Source: FEN-1219 sp963744305 (GTDB lineage: Bacteria > Pseudomonadota > Gammaproteobacteria > Steroidobacterales > Rariloculaceae). From it: a stretch of DNA of 64,000 bases. Below are positions 19,497 to 28,964 of the stretch, one piece after another. The translations under genes were made by a program, and so were the position numbers. The stretch is from contig CAVUTF010000022.1 in assembly GCA_963744305.1 (NCBI GenBank), positions 102,164 to 166,163 on the forward strand, given 5' to 3'. Below the pieces are notes generated by a model, which saw only the letters and a program-made list of their open reading frames with translations, had not been told where the DNA came from and did not search any database. Every line of letters starts with the position of its first letter. Position 1 is the stretch's first letter.

Positions 19497-20150
19497 TCAA
19501 GCAGGCTCAAGGTAGTCCTCCCACAGATCCACGTAGAGCGCGTCGCGCGCCGCGGCACCCTCTCCCCAGAGCTCGCGCGCGGTGAAGCGGATCAGATATA
19601 CATGCTGCGGTTTGGGATCGAGGAAGTAGGCCTCGGTATCCGGGAGGGCGAATACGCCGCGATCGCGCGCAACAGAGCCGACCCGCCCGCGCGTGTAGCC
19701 CGGCATGCGGGTGTGTGTGGTCGGATGATAGTTGCGGCCGCGCACGCGCTGCCCGATCTTGAAGCGCGCGGGAACATCGACGTCGAGCTCGGTGCGCGGC
19801 GGCGCGAAAAGTCTGTCGCGAGCCTCCGCGGCCGTGAGCGCCGGCGTCGCTTTCGCCGCTCCGCCGTCAGCGCGGCCGCTATCGATCTCGGCGCGCGTTG
19901 CGAGCCCGCTCTCGACGATTCTCTCGCTGAGTGCCGTGAGCCAGCGTTCGTAGTAGCTCATGGAAAGATAGGCGGCCGCCGGGATGCTCTCGATCTGCGG
20001 CCGCAGGCCGCGCCACTTGCCATAGGCGCCCAACGCCACCGAAAGCGCATGAACGCGCCCCTCCCATGGGGCATGGAACATCGTCTCGGCGCGTTCGTAA
20101 CCGATCTCGCCCAGGCCCTGCATGCCGCCCATGTCGTGGATGCCGTTCAT
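19497..20150 (-). CDS. nthB: Nitrile hydratase subunit beta
   Basis: This is the beta subunit of the alpha-beta nitrile hydratase, which hydrates nitriles to amides. The 217-residue protein begins with the family signature MNGIHDMGGMQGLG and has FHAPWEGRVHAL, YYERWLTALSERIVESG and the C-terminal SH3-like domain (FKIGQRVRGRNYHPTTHTRM; YLIRFTARELWG). The start at 20150 overlaps the nthA stop (ATGA); the longer upstream frame is only a shadow of nthA. No accessory (activator) subunit gene follows; a hydrolase remnant stands there instead. Confidence 0.95.
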   Translation of the reverse strand: MNGIHDMGGMQGLGEIGYERAETMFHAPWEGRVHALSVALGAYGKWRGLRPQIESIPAAAYLSMSYYERWLTALSERIVESGLATRAEIDSGRADGGAAKATPALTAAEARDRLFAPPRTELDVDVPARFKIGQRVRGRNYHPTTHTRMPGYTRGRVGSVARDRGVFALPDTEAYFLDPKPQHVYLIRFTARELWGEGAAARDALYVDLWEDYLEPA

Positions 20151-20857
20151 GCGGGAGCACCGGTGCGGGGCGACGCTTTGGCGACGCCGATCATCGCATC
20201 CCTCGTCACGAGCGCCGCGAGCTCTTCTTCCGTCAACGCCTCGGTTCCGGCGGGGCGCTCGGGCAGCACGAGGTAGCGCGAGGCGGCGTTGCTGTCCCAG
20301 ACGCGCACTTCGACGTTCTCCGGCACCTCGAGCCCTAGCTCGCGCAGAACGCCGCGCGGGTCGATGACGGTGCGCGAGCGGTAAGCGTTGGACTTGTACC
20401 ACGCCGGCGGCAAGCCTAGCAGCGGCCACGGATAGCACGAGCACAGCGTGCACACGATTACGTTGTGAATCGCCGGCGTGTTCTCGACGACGGTGAGCTT
20501 CTCGCCCTGGTTACCGGAGTAGCCGAGCTCGGCCATAGCCGCGCTGCCGTCATCGAGCAAACGCCGCTTGTAGTCCGGATCCACCCAAGCACGCGCGACG
20601 ACGCGCGCGCCGTTGCGCGGCCCGACCCTGTTCTCGAACGTATCGACCAGCACATCGAGCGCCTCGGGATCGACGAGCCCCTTCTCCACGAGCAACGACT
20701 CGAGCGCTTTGACGCGCAAGGCCGGATCCGACGGCACGACTTGATGGTCGTGCTCCTGAGCGTGAGCTTCGTGCGTTGTCGTCACGGCTATGGCACCCGC
20801 TGCAGCGCCTTGAATGAATCTGCGGCGGTCGAGCGACTCGGTGTCCGATGGACCCAT
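20147..20857 (-). CDS. nthA: Nitrile hydratase subunit alpha (cobalt-type) with Tat signal peptide
   Basis: This is the catalytic alpha subunit of nitrile hydratase, 236 residues. The metal-binding claw is VCTLCSCYPW; the CTLCSC form is characteristic of cobalt-type enzymes, while iron types have CSLCSC. Other family segments are RVKALESLLVEKGLVDP, GARVVARAWVDP and LPERPAGTE. It is unusual in beginning with a twin-arginine signal: DRRRFIQG, a hydrophobic AAAGAIAV stretch, and an Ala-x-Ala site before QEHDHQ. This implies export of the folded, metallated enzyme. It is coupled to nthB and follows tag on the same strand after a 96-base gap. Confidence 0.93.
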   Translation of the reverse strand: MGPSDTESLDRRRFIQGAAAGAIAVTTTHEAHAQEHDHQVVPSDPALRVKALESLLVEKGLVDPEALDVLVDTFENRVGPRNGARVVARAWVDPDYKRRLLDDGSAAMAELGYSGNQGEKLTVVENTPAIHNVIVCTLCSCYPWPLLGLPPAWYKSNAYRSRTVIDPRGVLRELGLEVPENVEVRVWDSNAASRYLVLPERPAGTEALTEEELAALVTRDAMIGVAKASPRTGAPA

Positions 20858-20953
20858 GGCGCAACCTCGAGCGGATCACGGCGCCGAAGGATTCTACACC
20901 TCGCCGGTCCTGACGAGACAGCGAGCGCCGCGGGCAGAGGGCTCGTGGGCGGG

Positions 20954-21541
20954 TCAACGTCGCGTCGTAGACGAGACGTGGTAGCGGAAGCAGCTCACGA
21001 GATGGTCGTTGACGAGCCCTGTCGCCTGCATGTGCGCATACACGGTCGTCGAGCCGACGAACTTGAACCCGCGCGCTTTCAGGTCCTTGCTGAGCGCATC
21101 GGACTCCTTGCTCGTCGGCGGCACTTGGCTTTGCTTGCGCCAGCGGTTGATGAGCGGCTTGCCGCCGACGAAGCGCCACACGTAGTTATCGAAGCTGTCG
21201 AACTCCTCTTGTGTCGCGAGAAACGCCTTCGCGTTCGCAATCGCGGCCTCGATCTTCTGGCGGTTGCGCACGATGCTCGCGTCGGCGAGCAACCGCTCGA
21301 CCGACTTCTTCGTGAAACGCGCCACCTTCGCGGGATCGAAATCCGCAAACGCGCGCCGATAACCATCACGCTTGCGCAAGATCGTCCACCAGCTCAAACC
21401 GGCTTGGGCACTTTCGAGCACGAGGAACTCGAAATGCGTGCGGTCGTCGCGGACCGGCACGCCCCACTCGGTGTCGTGATAGAGCTGGTAGCTCTCGTCG
21501 ATGTTCTCGCTCCACGGACAACGCTGAATTTCCGCCGGCAT
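20954..21541 (-). CDS. tag: DNA-3-methyladenine glycosylase I
   Basis: Tag excises 3-methyladenine from alkylated DNA. The 195-residue protein has the family segments RCPWSENIDESYQLYHDTEWG, including zinc-ligand Cys near residue 8. It also has FEFLVLESAQAGLSWWTILRK, FVGGKPLINRW and KDLKARGFKFVGSTTVYAHM with the terminal His/Cys ligands (VNDHLVSCFRY). The ATG at 21541 (MPAEIQRCPW) fits the family start; the frame remains open to 21610. It is divergent from aroE with 89 bases between the two starts. Confidence 0.95.
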   Translation of the reverse strand: MPAEIQRCPWSENIDESYQLYHDTEWGVPVRDDRTHFEFLVLESAQAGLSWWTILRKRDGYRRAFADFDPAKVARFTKKSVERLLADASIVRNRQKIEAAIANAKAFLATQEEFDSFDNYVWRFVGGKPLINRWRKQSQVPPTSKESDALSKDLKARGFKFVGSTTVYAHMQATGLVNDHLVSCFRYHVSSTTRR

Positions 21542-21630
21542 GACGTTCTCGAGTGCATCCCCTGAACAGTTGCAAGCTGGCAAAGGTACCGAAAAATGCG
21601 CAGAATCCAAAGCGTGTAAATTCCGTCACT

Positions 21631-22464
21631 ATGACGAAGAACGTATCGCCTCCCGATCGCTACGCTCTGGTCGGACATCCGGTAGAGCACAGTCGTTCGC
21701 CGCTGATCCACCAGCTGTTCGCAAAGCAGACGGGCCAGTATCTCAGCTACGAGCTCATCGACGCGGAGCCGCGCAGCCTCGAAACCGCCGTGCGCGGTTT
21801 CTTCGCGGCCGGCGGGTTCGGCATGAACGTGACCGTGCCGCACAAAGAGGCGGCGTTCGAGCTCACGGACGAGGCAAGCGACTCCGCCAAGAAGGCCGGT
21901 GCGGTGAACACGCTCTCCTTCATGGACGGGGTGCTGTACGGCGACAATACCGACGGCGTCGGCTTCATCCGCGACGTCACGATCAATCAGCATCAAGCCA
22001 TCAATGGACGCAGCGTGCTGGTGCTCGGCGCCGGGGGCGCCGCACGCGGCATCCTCGCCCCGCTGCTCGAAGCGAAACCCCGCGAGCTCGTGATCGCGAA
22101 CCGCACGGTCGAGCGCGCGGAGCAGCTCGTCCAGCGGTTTGGTGTCTACGGCTCGCTGAGCACCACGACGTTCGCGGATCTCGCCCAGCGCACCCCATTC
22201 GATATCTTGATCAACGCGACGTCGGCGGGTCTCAAGGGCGAAGCGGCGCCGTTCCCGCCCGCGATCGTCGGACCCGAGTCGTTTTGCTATGACTTGGTCT
22301 ACAGCTTGAAGGACACGCCATTCGTCGCCTGGGCTCGCGCCAACGGCTCGGGCCGCGCGGTGCAGGGTTGGGGGATGCTGGTCGAGCAGGCCGCCGAGTC
22401 CTTTTATATCTGGCGTCGCAAGCGCCCCGACACCGGCCCGATCCTGCGTCAGCTCGTCCGCTGA
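21631..22464 (+). CDS. aroE: Shikimate dehydrogenase (NADP+)
   Basis: AroE reduces 3-dehydroshikimate to shikimate in aromatic amino acid synthesis. The 277-residue protein has the substrate site GHPVEHSRSPLIH, the catalytic Lys in NVTVPHKEAAF, DNTDGVGFIRD with the catalytic Asp, the dinucleotide fold VLGAGGAARGIL with NRT of the NADP-binding loop, and the C-terminal GWGMLVEQAAESF. The ATG at 21631 is chosen; the frame is open upstream to 21553 without family sequence. It converges with gor across a palindromic repeat. Confidence 0.96.
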   Translation: MTKNVSPPDRYALVGHPVEHSRSPLIHQLFAKQTGQYLSYELIDAEPRSLETAVRGFFAAGGFGMNVTVPHKEAAFELTDEASDSAKKAGAVNTLSFMDGVLYGDNTDGVGFIRDVTINQHQAINGRSVLVLGAGGAARGILAPLLEAKPRELVIANRTVERAEQLVQRFGVYGSLSTTTFADLAQRTPFDILINATSAGLKGEAAPFPPAIVGPESFCYDLVYSLKDTPFVAWARANGSGRAVQGWGMLVEQAAESFYIWRRKRPDTGPILRQLVR

Positions 22465-22472
22465 AACGAAGA

Positions 22473-22523
22473 GGGTCAGGTACAGGGTCAGGCACCGGTG
22501 TCTGGCCCCGTGCCTGACCCCGA
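22473..22523. repeat. Dispersed palindromic (REP-like) repeat, copy 1
   Basis: Tandem inverted units built on GGTCAGGCAC and GTGCCTGACC fill the gap between the aroE and gor stop codons. Related copies occur at 28921, 34223 and 46957. The hairpin could end transcription of both converging genes. No transposase gene is in the window. Confidence 0.8.
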
Positions 22524-23870
22524 CTAGCGCATCGTGACGAGCTCTTCCGCGCTCGTCGGATGGACCGCGAGCGTCTCATCGAAGTCGGCCTTGCGAGCGC
22601 CCATCCGCAGCGCGACCGCGAAGCCCTGGATCATCTCGTCGGCGCCCGGGCCGATCACGTGGCAGCCCACGATGCGCTCGTCGGCGCCGACGGCCACGAG
22701 CTTCATCGCGGTCAAGGGCTTACCTTGTGTCAGCGCGTGAAACATCGGCACGAACTCGGTCTGGTAGATCTTGATCGGCTCTCCCGCGTGGTGCCGGCGT
22801 GCCGCTTGCTCCGACAAGCCGACCGTACCAATCGGCGGATGCGAGAACACGACCGTGGGGATCAAGTCATACGAGAGATGCCGATCCGGCATACCGCCGA
22901 ACAGCCGATCTGCGAGCCGCCTCCCGGCGGCGATCGCGACCGGCGTGAGCTCTGCGCGGCCCGCGACGTCGCCGATCGCATAGATACCCGCGACGTTGGT
23001 GTTCTGGTAATCGTCGACGACGATGAAGCCTAGGTCGTCGAGCTCCACACCGGCGGCATCAAGACCGAGATCGCGCGTGTTCCCGTCGCGGCCGATCGCC
23101 CAGAGCACCGTGTCGAATCCGTCGAACCGGCGGCCATCGGCCGTGAGCAGGCTCAAGCCGTCTGCGCTTTGCACTTCGCGCGCGACGGCCCCGGTCACGA
23201 TCGGGATGCCCGCCGCCTGCATCTCGGCCGCGAGACGCAGAGACAGCACGGGATCGAAGTGCCGGAGCACGCCGTCGAAACGCACAAACACCGTTACCTC
23301 GCTCCCGAGCGCCCGCAGCACTCCGCCGAGCTCCACCGCAACGTAGCCGCTGCCGACGACTGCGACGCGCGGCGGCAGCTCGAGCAAATCGAAGAACCCG
23401 TCCGAGGTGATGCCGAGGGCGGCGCCCTTGATCGAGGGGATGCGCGGATGGCCGCCGGTTGCAATCACGACGTGCTCCGCGGCATACACCTCGCCGTCGG
23501 AGCCGAGAACCTCGTGCGGGCTCGTGAGCCGGCCGCGCACGCGAATCGTCGCGACGCCCTTGCGCTCGAGGTTGCGCGCGTAAATGGCGTTCAGACGCTC
23601 CACGTAGGCGTCCCGCCCGAGCTTGAGCTTGGCCCAGTCGTGGCCGTGCGCGCGCACGTCGAATCCGTAGGCCGGCGCATCGTGAAGGGCGTGGGCGAGA
23701 ATTCCCGCATTCCACATGACTTTTTTCGGCACGCAGCCGACGTTGACGCAGGTGCCGCCGAGACGCCCGGGCTCGAGCAGCGCGACACGCGCTCCGCACT
23801 CGGCGGCGCGTTGCGCAGCCGCGAGGCCGCCGCTGCCGCCCCCCAACACGATCAGATCGAACGCCTGCAC
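22524..23870 (-). CDS. gor: Glutathione-disulfide reductase
   Basis: This FAD enzyme of the pyridine nucleotide-disulfide oxidoreductase family reduces oxidised glutathione with NADPH. The 448-residue protein has the FAD motif LIVLGGGSGGLAAAQRA, the redox-active disulfide GGTCVNVGCVPKK, the NAD(P) motif VVGSGYVAVELGGVLRALG, the second FAD motif IYAIGDVAG and the C-terminal active-site His in LAVHPTSAEELVTMR. The start is taken as GTG at 23870 (VQAFDLIVLGGG); the frame is open to 23906. Lipoamide dehydrogenase is less likely given GCVPKK and the HPTxxEE ending. Confidence 0.93.
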   Translation of the reverse strand: MQAFDLIVLGGGSGGLAAAQRAAECGARVALLEPGRLGGTCVNVGCVPKKVMWNAGILAHALHDAPAYGFDVRAHGHDWAKLKLGRDAYVERLNAIYARNLERKGVATIRVRGRLTSPHEVLGSDGEVYAAEHVVIATGGHPRIPSIKGAALGITSDGFFDLLELPPRVAVVGSGYVAVELGGVLRALGSEVTVFVRFDGVLRHFDPVLSLRLAAEMQAAGIPIVTGAVAREVQSADGLSLLTADGRRFDGFDTVLWAIGRDGNTRDLGLDAAGVELDDLGFIVVDDYQNTNVAGIYAIGDVAGRAELTPVAIAAGRRLADRLFGGMPDRHLSYDLIPTVVFSHPPIGTVGLSEQAARRHHAGEPIKIYQTEFVPMFHALTQGKPLTAMKLVAVGADERIVGCHVIGPGADEMIQGFAVALRMGARKADFDETLAVHPTSAEELVTMR

Positions 23871-23980
23871 AGCCCACCTCGACGATTGCGAAAAACGACG
23901 CCGCAAGCGTACAGGGAGTTGCCCGCCCGCTTAAGTTCTCTGCTAGATTCCCGGTTTCGCTGAGCCCGCCGCTTCCTTTC

Positions 23981-26037
23981 ATGACCGACCAACCGCAGAG
24001 CCCCGACGACAATCCGTTGATCACGGCCGAAACGCTGCCCGCGTTCGGCGCGATTCGCCCCGAGCACGTGGAGCCGGCCGTGCGCTACATGCTCGCGGAG
24101 CAGCGCCGGGCGCTCGCGACCGCGGAAGCTGTCGCGCAGCCGAGCGTCGAGTGGTTGAAGGGGATCGAGCGCATCAACGACGCGGTGCATTGCGTCTGGG
24201 GCCCGGTCTCGCACCTGAACTCCGTCGTGTCTACGCCCAGCTTGCGCGACGCGTTCAATCAATGCCTGCCGCTCGTGACCGAGTTCGGCACCGAGGTCAG
24301 CCAGAACGAGAACCTGTACCGCCGCTACGCCGCCCTGCAGAGCACGCTCGCGGCCACCTCGCTGCCGGTGGAATCGGAGCTCATCACGCAGGCGTTGCGC
24401 GATTTTCGACTCGGCGGGGTTACCTTGCCGCCGCACGAGCGGCAACGGTTTCGCGAAGTCATGCAGACGCTCGCGGCACAGCAGGCGAGCTTCGAGCAGA
24501 ACCTGATGGACGCGACCGACGCGTTTTCGCATCACGAGCGTGATCGCGGCGCGCTAGCCGGGCTGCCGGACGTGGTGCTCGATCGCGCAGAGGCGACGGC
24601 AAAGGAGCGCGATCTGCCGGGCTGGCTGCTGATGCTCGACGCGACGACGTATCAGGCCGTGCTCACGCATGCCGAGGATCGGAAGCTACGCGCGAAATAC
24701 TACGAGGCGTGGGTGACGCGCGCGTCGGACCAGGGTCCGCACGCCGGCCGTTGGGACAACGGTCCGCTGATCGAGCAGATCCTGAAGCTACGCCACGAGG
24801 CGGCGCTGCTGCTTGGCTTCAAGAACTACGCCGAGCTATCGCTCGCGACGAAGATGGCCGACTCGCCGACACGAGTCATCGAATTCCTGCGCGATCTCGC
24901 CCGCCGCAGCAAGCCGGTGGCCGCGCAGGAGCTCGAATCGCTCACGGCGTATGCCGGCCGCAAGCTCGAGGCCTGGGATATCGCCTTCTACTCGGAGCGC
25001 TTGAAGCAGAAGCAGTACCAGCTTTCCGAGGAGGAGCTGCGACCGTATTTTCCGCTGCCGCGAGTGCTCGAAGGGCTGTTCGGGCTCGCGGCGCAGCTGT
25101 TCGACGTCACGATCGTGCGGGCGGATGCGCCGAGCGTTTGGCATCCGACCGTGCAGTATTACGAGCTGCGCCGGCCCGACGGCGGTCTCGTCGGCAGCTT
25201 CTTCGCGGATCTGTTTGCGCGGCCCAACAAGCGCGGCGGCGCCTGGATGGACGGTTGCCTGCCGCGCGCTAAATTGAACGGCCGGCGGCGCGCACCGATC
25301 GCCTATCTCGTCTGCAACTTGAATCCGCCGCTCGGCGAGGCCCCGTCGCTGCTCACGCATAGCGACGTCGTGACGCTGTTTCACGAGTTCGGACACGCGC
25401 TGCACCATCTCCTGACGGAAGTGGACTATCCGTCGCTCGCAGGCATCAACGGCGTTGCGTGGGACGCGGTGGAGCTGCCGAGTCAGTTCATGGAGAACTT
25501 CACGTGGCTGCCCGAGGTGCTCGCCACGCTCGCGAAGCACCATCGTACCGGGGAGTCGCTGCCGCGGGAGAAAGTGGAGACGATGAACCGGTCGCGCACT
25601 TTCCTGGCAGGCATGGCGATGCTGCGCCAAATCGAGTACGCGCTGTTCGACTTTCGGTTGCACCACGAGTACGAGCCGGCGTTGGGCTCGCGCGTGCATG
25701 ACGCTCATCGACGAGGTGCGGGCGCGAGGTAGCGGTCGTGCAGGTGCCGGCTTACAACCGTTTCCCGAGCACGTTCGGGCACGTGTTCGGGGGCGGCTAC
25801 GCCGCTGGCTACTACAGCTACAAGTGGGCGGAGGTGCTCGCGGCAGACGCGTTCGCGGCCTTCGAGGAGTCGGGCGTATTCGATCGCGCCACTGCCGAGC
25901 GGTTTCGCCGTGCGATTCTCGCCACCGGCGGGAGCCGCGATGCGCTCGCGGCGTTCATAGACTTTCGCGGCCGCCCGCCGCTGCTCGAGCCGCTGTTGAA
26001 GCAAGCCGGGATCACGTTGGCGACCGACCTCAAGTGA
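23981..26037 (+). CDS. prlC: Oligopeptidase A (M3 metallopeptidase; frameshifted)
   Basis: This cytosolic zinc metallopeptidase of family M3 degrades short peptides and cleaved signal peptides. It runs about 685 residues across broken frames. The zinc site is TLFHEFGHALHHLLTE (HExxH) with the downstream Glu ligand in the conserved GVAWDAVELPSQFMENF. The C-terminal YNRFPSTFGHVFGGGYAAGYY contains the substrate-binding Tyr/His loop. Two indels, near 25697 and 25728, separate ALGSRV, MTLIDEVRA and VAVVQVPAYNRF, which read together as normal family sequence. It overlaps the xthA GTG start (GTGA), so the two are coupled. Confidence 0.93.
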
Positions 26038-26844
26038 AAGTAGCCACGTGGAACGTCAACAGCCTGCGTGTTCGGCTGGGACACGTGATCGCGTGGCTCA
26101 AGCGTGAGCAGCCGGACATCCTTGCGCTGCAGGAGACGAAGCTCAAGGACGAGGACTTCCCGATCCGCGAGCTCGAGGCGCTAGGGTATTCCGCCATCTA
26201 CAGCGGCCAGCCCGGCTACAACGGCGTGGCGATCATCGCGCTCGAATCCGCCGCGCTGCCGCACATGGAGATCGAAGGGTTCCCGGATCCGCAAAAGCGG
26301 GTGCTCGCCGCGAGCTTCGGCTCGCTTGAGGCTCTGGAACCTGTATGTGCCGAACGGCCAGTCCGTGGAATCCGACAAGTACGGCTACAAGCTCGACTGG
26401 CTCGCGGCGCTGCGCTCGCACCTCGCGGCGGAGGTGGCGCGGCATCCGCGGCTGTTGGTCGTAGGCGATTTCAACATCGCGCCCGATGATCGCGATGTCT
26501 ACGACCCAGTCGCGTGGCAAGGCCACGTGCTCGTGAGCCCACCCGAGCGCGCTGCGCTCGCCGAGATCGCGAAGCTGGGTCTTACGGACCTGTTCCGGCG
26601 CTTCGAGCAGCCGCCCGACCTCTACAGCTTTTGGGATTACCGCGCGGGCTTCTTCCGCCGCAATCAAGGCTTGCGGATCGATCTGATCTTGGGCTCGGAA
26701 CCCGTGGCGCGAGCCTGCACGGCCGTGCGCATCGACAAGGAGCCGCGCCGGTGGGAACGGCCGTCGGATCATGTGCCGGTCATCGCAGAATTCACCGACG
26801 GCACGTTAGTTATGTCAGATGCACTCCCACGACAAGACCGCTAA
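26034..26844 (+). CDS. xthA: Exodeoxyribonuclease III (frameshifted)
   Basis: This is an AP endonuclease and 3' exonuclease for base-excision repair. The endonuclease/exonuclease/phosphatase fold shows MKVATWNVNSLRVRLGHVIA, the metal-ligand Glu in LALQETKL, LYVPNGQSVESDKYGYKL, the catalytic GDFNIAPDDRDVYDP, LRIDLILGS and the final His in RPSDHVPVIAEF. One extra base near 26325 shifts the frame at GSL/RLWNLYVPNG. The start is GTG at 26034, overlapping the prlC stop. Total length is about 270 residues, as in the family. Confidence 0.93.
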
Positions 26845-26884
26845 TCTCTTAGACTCCACGTTGGCCTTCACGAGTTTAGAACGA

Positions 26885-27937
26885 ATGTCTTACGACGCGT
26901 CGCAGGATCGCCGCAACGACTACGACGTCACGAACACAGTGCAGGTCAGCTCACCGCAAAAGGTTCGCGCCGCAGTCGCCGAGCTGTTCGCGGCGGCGTA
27001 TCCGAACACTTCGTTCGACGCTGTCTGGCTCGCGTTTCACGATTTCGAGCGACTTTTCCAAGGCCTCGAGCCCGAGTATCACGCGGTCGACACGAGCTAT
27101 CACGACATCCAGCACACGCTCGACATGACGCTTGCGCTCGCTCGGCTGGTGGCCGGCCACGAGATCAGCGTCGAGCGGCAGGATCGCCTCGGCCCCGAGC
27201 GCGCGGAGCTTGCGATCGTGAGCGCGCTGTTCCACGACGCGGGTTATCTGCGCCACAAGGTACGCGACAAGGATGCGGTCAACGGAGCCGTGTTCACTCG
27301 ACTCCACGTGACGCGCAGCGGTCAGTTCCTCGAAGGCTATCTGCCGCGCATCGGTCTCAAGGAATTCGTGCCCGCTGTCTCGCGGATCGTGCACTTCACG
27401 GGATACGAGCTCAACCTCGACCAGATCGAGCTCGACAATCCGAAGGACAGTATCGTAGGGCATTTGCTCGGCACGGCAGACCTCGTCGCGCAGCTCGCCG
27501 ACCGCTGCTATCTCGAGAAGTGCCGCGACCGCCTCTATCCCGAGTTCGTGCTCGGCGGCGTCGCGATCGATGAGACCGGAGACGGCGCCACGATTCGCTA
27601 CCGGTCGGCTCGCGACTTGCTTTCGAAGACGCTCGGGTTCTATCAGAGCTCCGCGCGGCGGCGCCTCGAGCACAACTTCAACCGCGTCTATCGCTTCATG
27701 GAGGCTTTCTTCGAGCGCCGCGAAAATCCGTACATCCTGTTCATCCGCAAGAACCTCACCTTCCTCAATAGGGTGATCGAGACCGGCGAGTGGGATCGGC
27801 TGCGACGGCGTCCCCCGTGCGTGATGCCCGATCCGGACGGCGAGGCCAAGGTGATGGCGCTCGCGTTGCGGCGCGTGCGCAAGTGGGCGGCCGAGCAGGG
27901 CCTCACGGAGCCCTCGAGCGCGAGCTCCGATGCTTGA
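26885..27937 (+). CDS. HD-domain metal-dependent phosphohydrolase
   Basis: This cytosolic protein of about 350 residues has an HD-type phosphohydrolase core. The metal-ligand pattern is YHDIQHTLDMTLALARL, then ALFHDAGYLRHK, HFTGYEL and LLGTADLVAQLADRCYLEK. The first motif resembles the class I cyclic-nucleotide phosphodiesterase HNxxHA arrangement, so a cyclic nucleotide or nucleotide substrate is possible, but none can be named. The ATG at 26885 follows the xthA stop by 40 bases; an in-frame ATG at 26819 would overlap xthA. It is convergent with the dehydrogenase gene at 27957. Confidence 0.75.
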   Translation: MSYDASQDRRNDYDVTNTVQVSSPQKVRAAVAELFAAAYPNTSFDAVWLAFHDFERLFQGLEPEYHAVDTSYHDIQHTLDMTLALARLVAGHEISVERQDRLGPERAELAIVSALFHDAGYLRHKVRDKDAVNGAVFTRLHVTRSGQFLEGYLPRIGLKEFVPAVSRIVHFTGYELNLDQIELDNPKDSIVGHLLGTADLVAQLADRCYLEKCRDRLYPEFVLGGVAIDETGDGATIRYRSARDLLSKTLGFYQSSARRRLEHNFNRVYRFMEAFFERRENPYILFIRKNLTFLNRVIETGEWDRLRRRPPCVMPDPDGEAKVMALALRRVRKWAAEQGLTEPSSASSDA

Positions 27938-27956
27938 GGAGCCGGTGCGGCGCCCG

Positions 27957-28901
27957 TCAGTGGCGCGGGAATAACGGCACGTCGCGGCCGTCGAGATACG
28001 CAAACAGCACATCGCAGGCGACGTCGGCCCAGCGGCGGTAACCGTCATCGGTGGGCCAACCGATGTGCGCCGTCAGCACGACGTTCGGGAGCTTCGTGAG
28101 CTCGTGGCCCGCGGGCAGCGGCTCTTTGTCGAACACGTCGAGACCGGCGCCCGCGATCCGTTTGTCTCGCAGCGCCGCGACGAGCGCGCTCTCCGCGACG
28201 ATCGGCCCGCGCGCCGTGTTGATGAGGTATGCCGTCGGCTTCATCAGCGCGAGCCGGCGCGCGTCGATGAGCCCGCGCGTCGCGGCCGTGAGCGACGCGT
28301 GCACCGACACGACGTCCGCGCTGGAGAGCAGATCGTCGAGCTCGACGCGCTCGGCGCCGGCGGCCGCAGCGCGTTTCGCATCGAGCGTCGGGCTCCATGC
28401 GAGCACGCGCATGCCGAACGCGGCCGCGAGCCGCGCGACATGCCCACCGACTCGGCCTAGGCCGATGACACCGAACGTCTTGCCATTCAGCACCGGCGTC
28501 GAAGGCACTTGCCATTCGCCGCGGCGCAGCGCGGCGTCGTTCTGCGGAATTTGCCGCATCACCGCAAGCGCGAGCGCGATCGTCATCTCGGCCGCGCCGA
28601 TCGAGTAGCCGCCCGAGGCCTGCGCCATCACGATGCCGCGCTCGTGCGCCGCGTCGAAATCGATGTTCGCCGCGTGATTGCCGGTCTGGATGATCATGCG
28701 CACGTCGGTGAGGTCGTTGAGCAGCTCGCGCGTGAACTTCGTGCGCTCGCGATTCGCGATCAGCACTTCGAAGCCGCGCAGCTTCGCGGGCGCGCCGAAC
28801 GGTGCTTTGAACACCACGACGTCGGCGCGCTCGCGCATGCGGCGTACGCCCGCTGTGCCTTCCCACGCGTCATGGATGTCATCGAGAATCGCGACTCGCA
28901 T
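27957..28901 (-). CDS. D-2-hydroxyacid dehydrogenase (NAD-dependent)
   Basis: This oxidoreductase of the D-isomer-specific 2-hydroxyacid dehydrogenase family has 314 residues. It has the nucleotide-binding GVIGLGRVGGHVARLAAAFG, the substrate Arg in NTARGPIVAESALVAAL, the catalytic Glu in GLDVFDKEPLP and the catalytic His in VVLTAHIGWPTDDGYRR. SerA-like regulatory domains are absent. Substrate specificity (glycerate, phosphonate, phosphoglycerate or other) cannot be read. A palindromic repeat and a carboxylate-type permease gene lie directly upstream on the same strand. Confidence 0.9.
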   Translation of the reverse strand: MRVAILDDIHDAWEGTAGVRRMRERADVVVFKAPFGAPAKLRGFEVLIANRERTKFTRELLNDLTDVRMIIQTGNHAANIDFDAAHERGIVMAQASGGYSIGAAEMTIALALAVMRQIPQNDAALRRGEWQVPSTPVLNGKTFGVIGLGRVGGHVARLAAAFGMRVLAWSPTLDAKRAAAAGAERVELDDLLSSADVVSVHASLTAATRGLIDARRLALMKPTAYLINTARGPIVAESALVAALRDKRIAGAGLDVFDKEPLPAGHELTKLPNVVLTAHIGWPTDDGYRRWADVACDVLFAYLDGRDVPLFPRH

Positions 28902-28920
28902 GCAAGCGCCTCCGCAAATC

Positions 28921-28960
28921 GGTGTCAGGCTCGGGGTCAGGCTCAGTGCCTGACCCCGAT
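28921..28960. repeat. Dispersed palindromic (REP-like) repeat, copy 2
   Basis: A variant copy with GGTGTCAGGC, GGGGTCAGGC and TGCCTGACCCC sits between the permease stop (28965) and the dehydrogenase start (28901). Being in the same transcription direction, it could act as an intercistronic stabiliser or attenuator. Confidence 0.75.
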
Positions 28961-28964
28961 TTCT

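Noticed and set aside
22473..22523. The palindromic repeats as phage or plasmid attachment sites
   Set aside because: At least four copies sit at unrelated gene ends without integrase or tRNA nearby, which fits REP-type repeats better.
26951..28048. A 365-codon minus-strand frame over the HD-domain gene
   Set aside because: Antisense shadow; the plus strand carries the conserved HD motifs.
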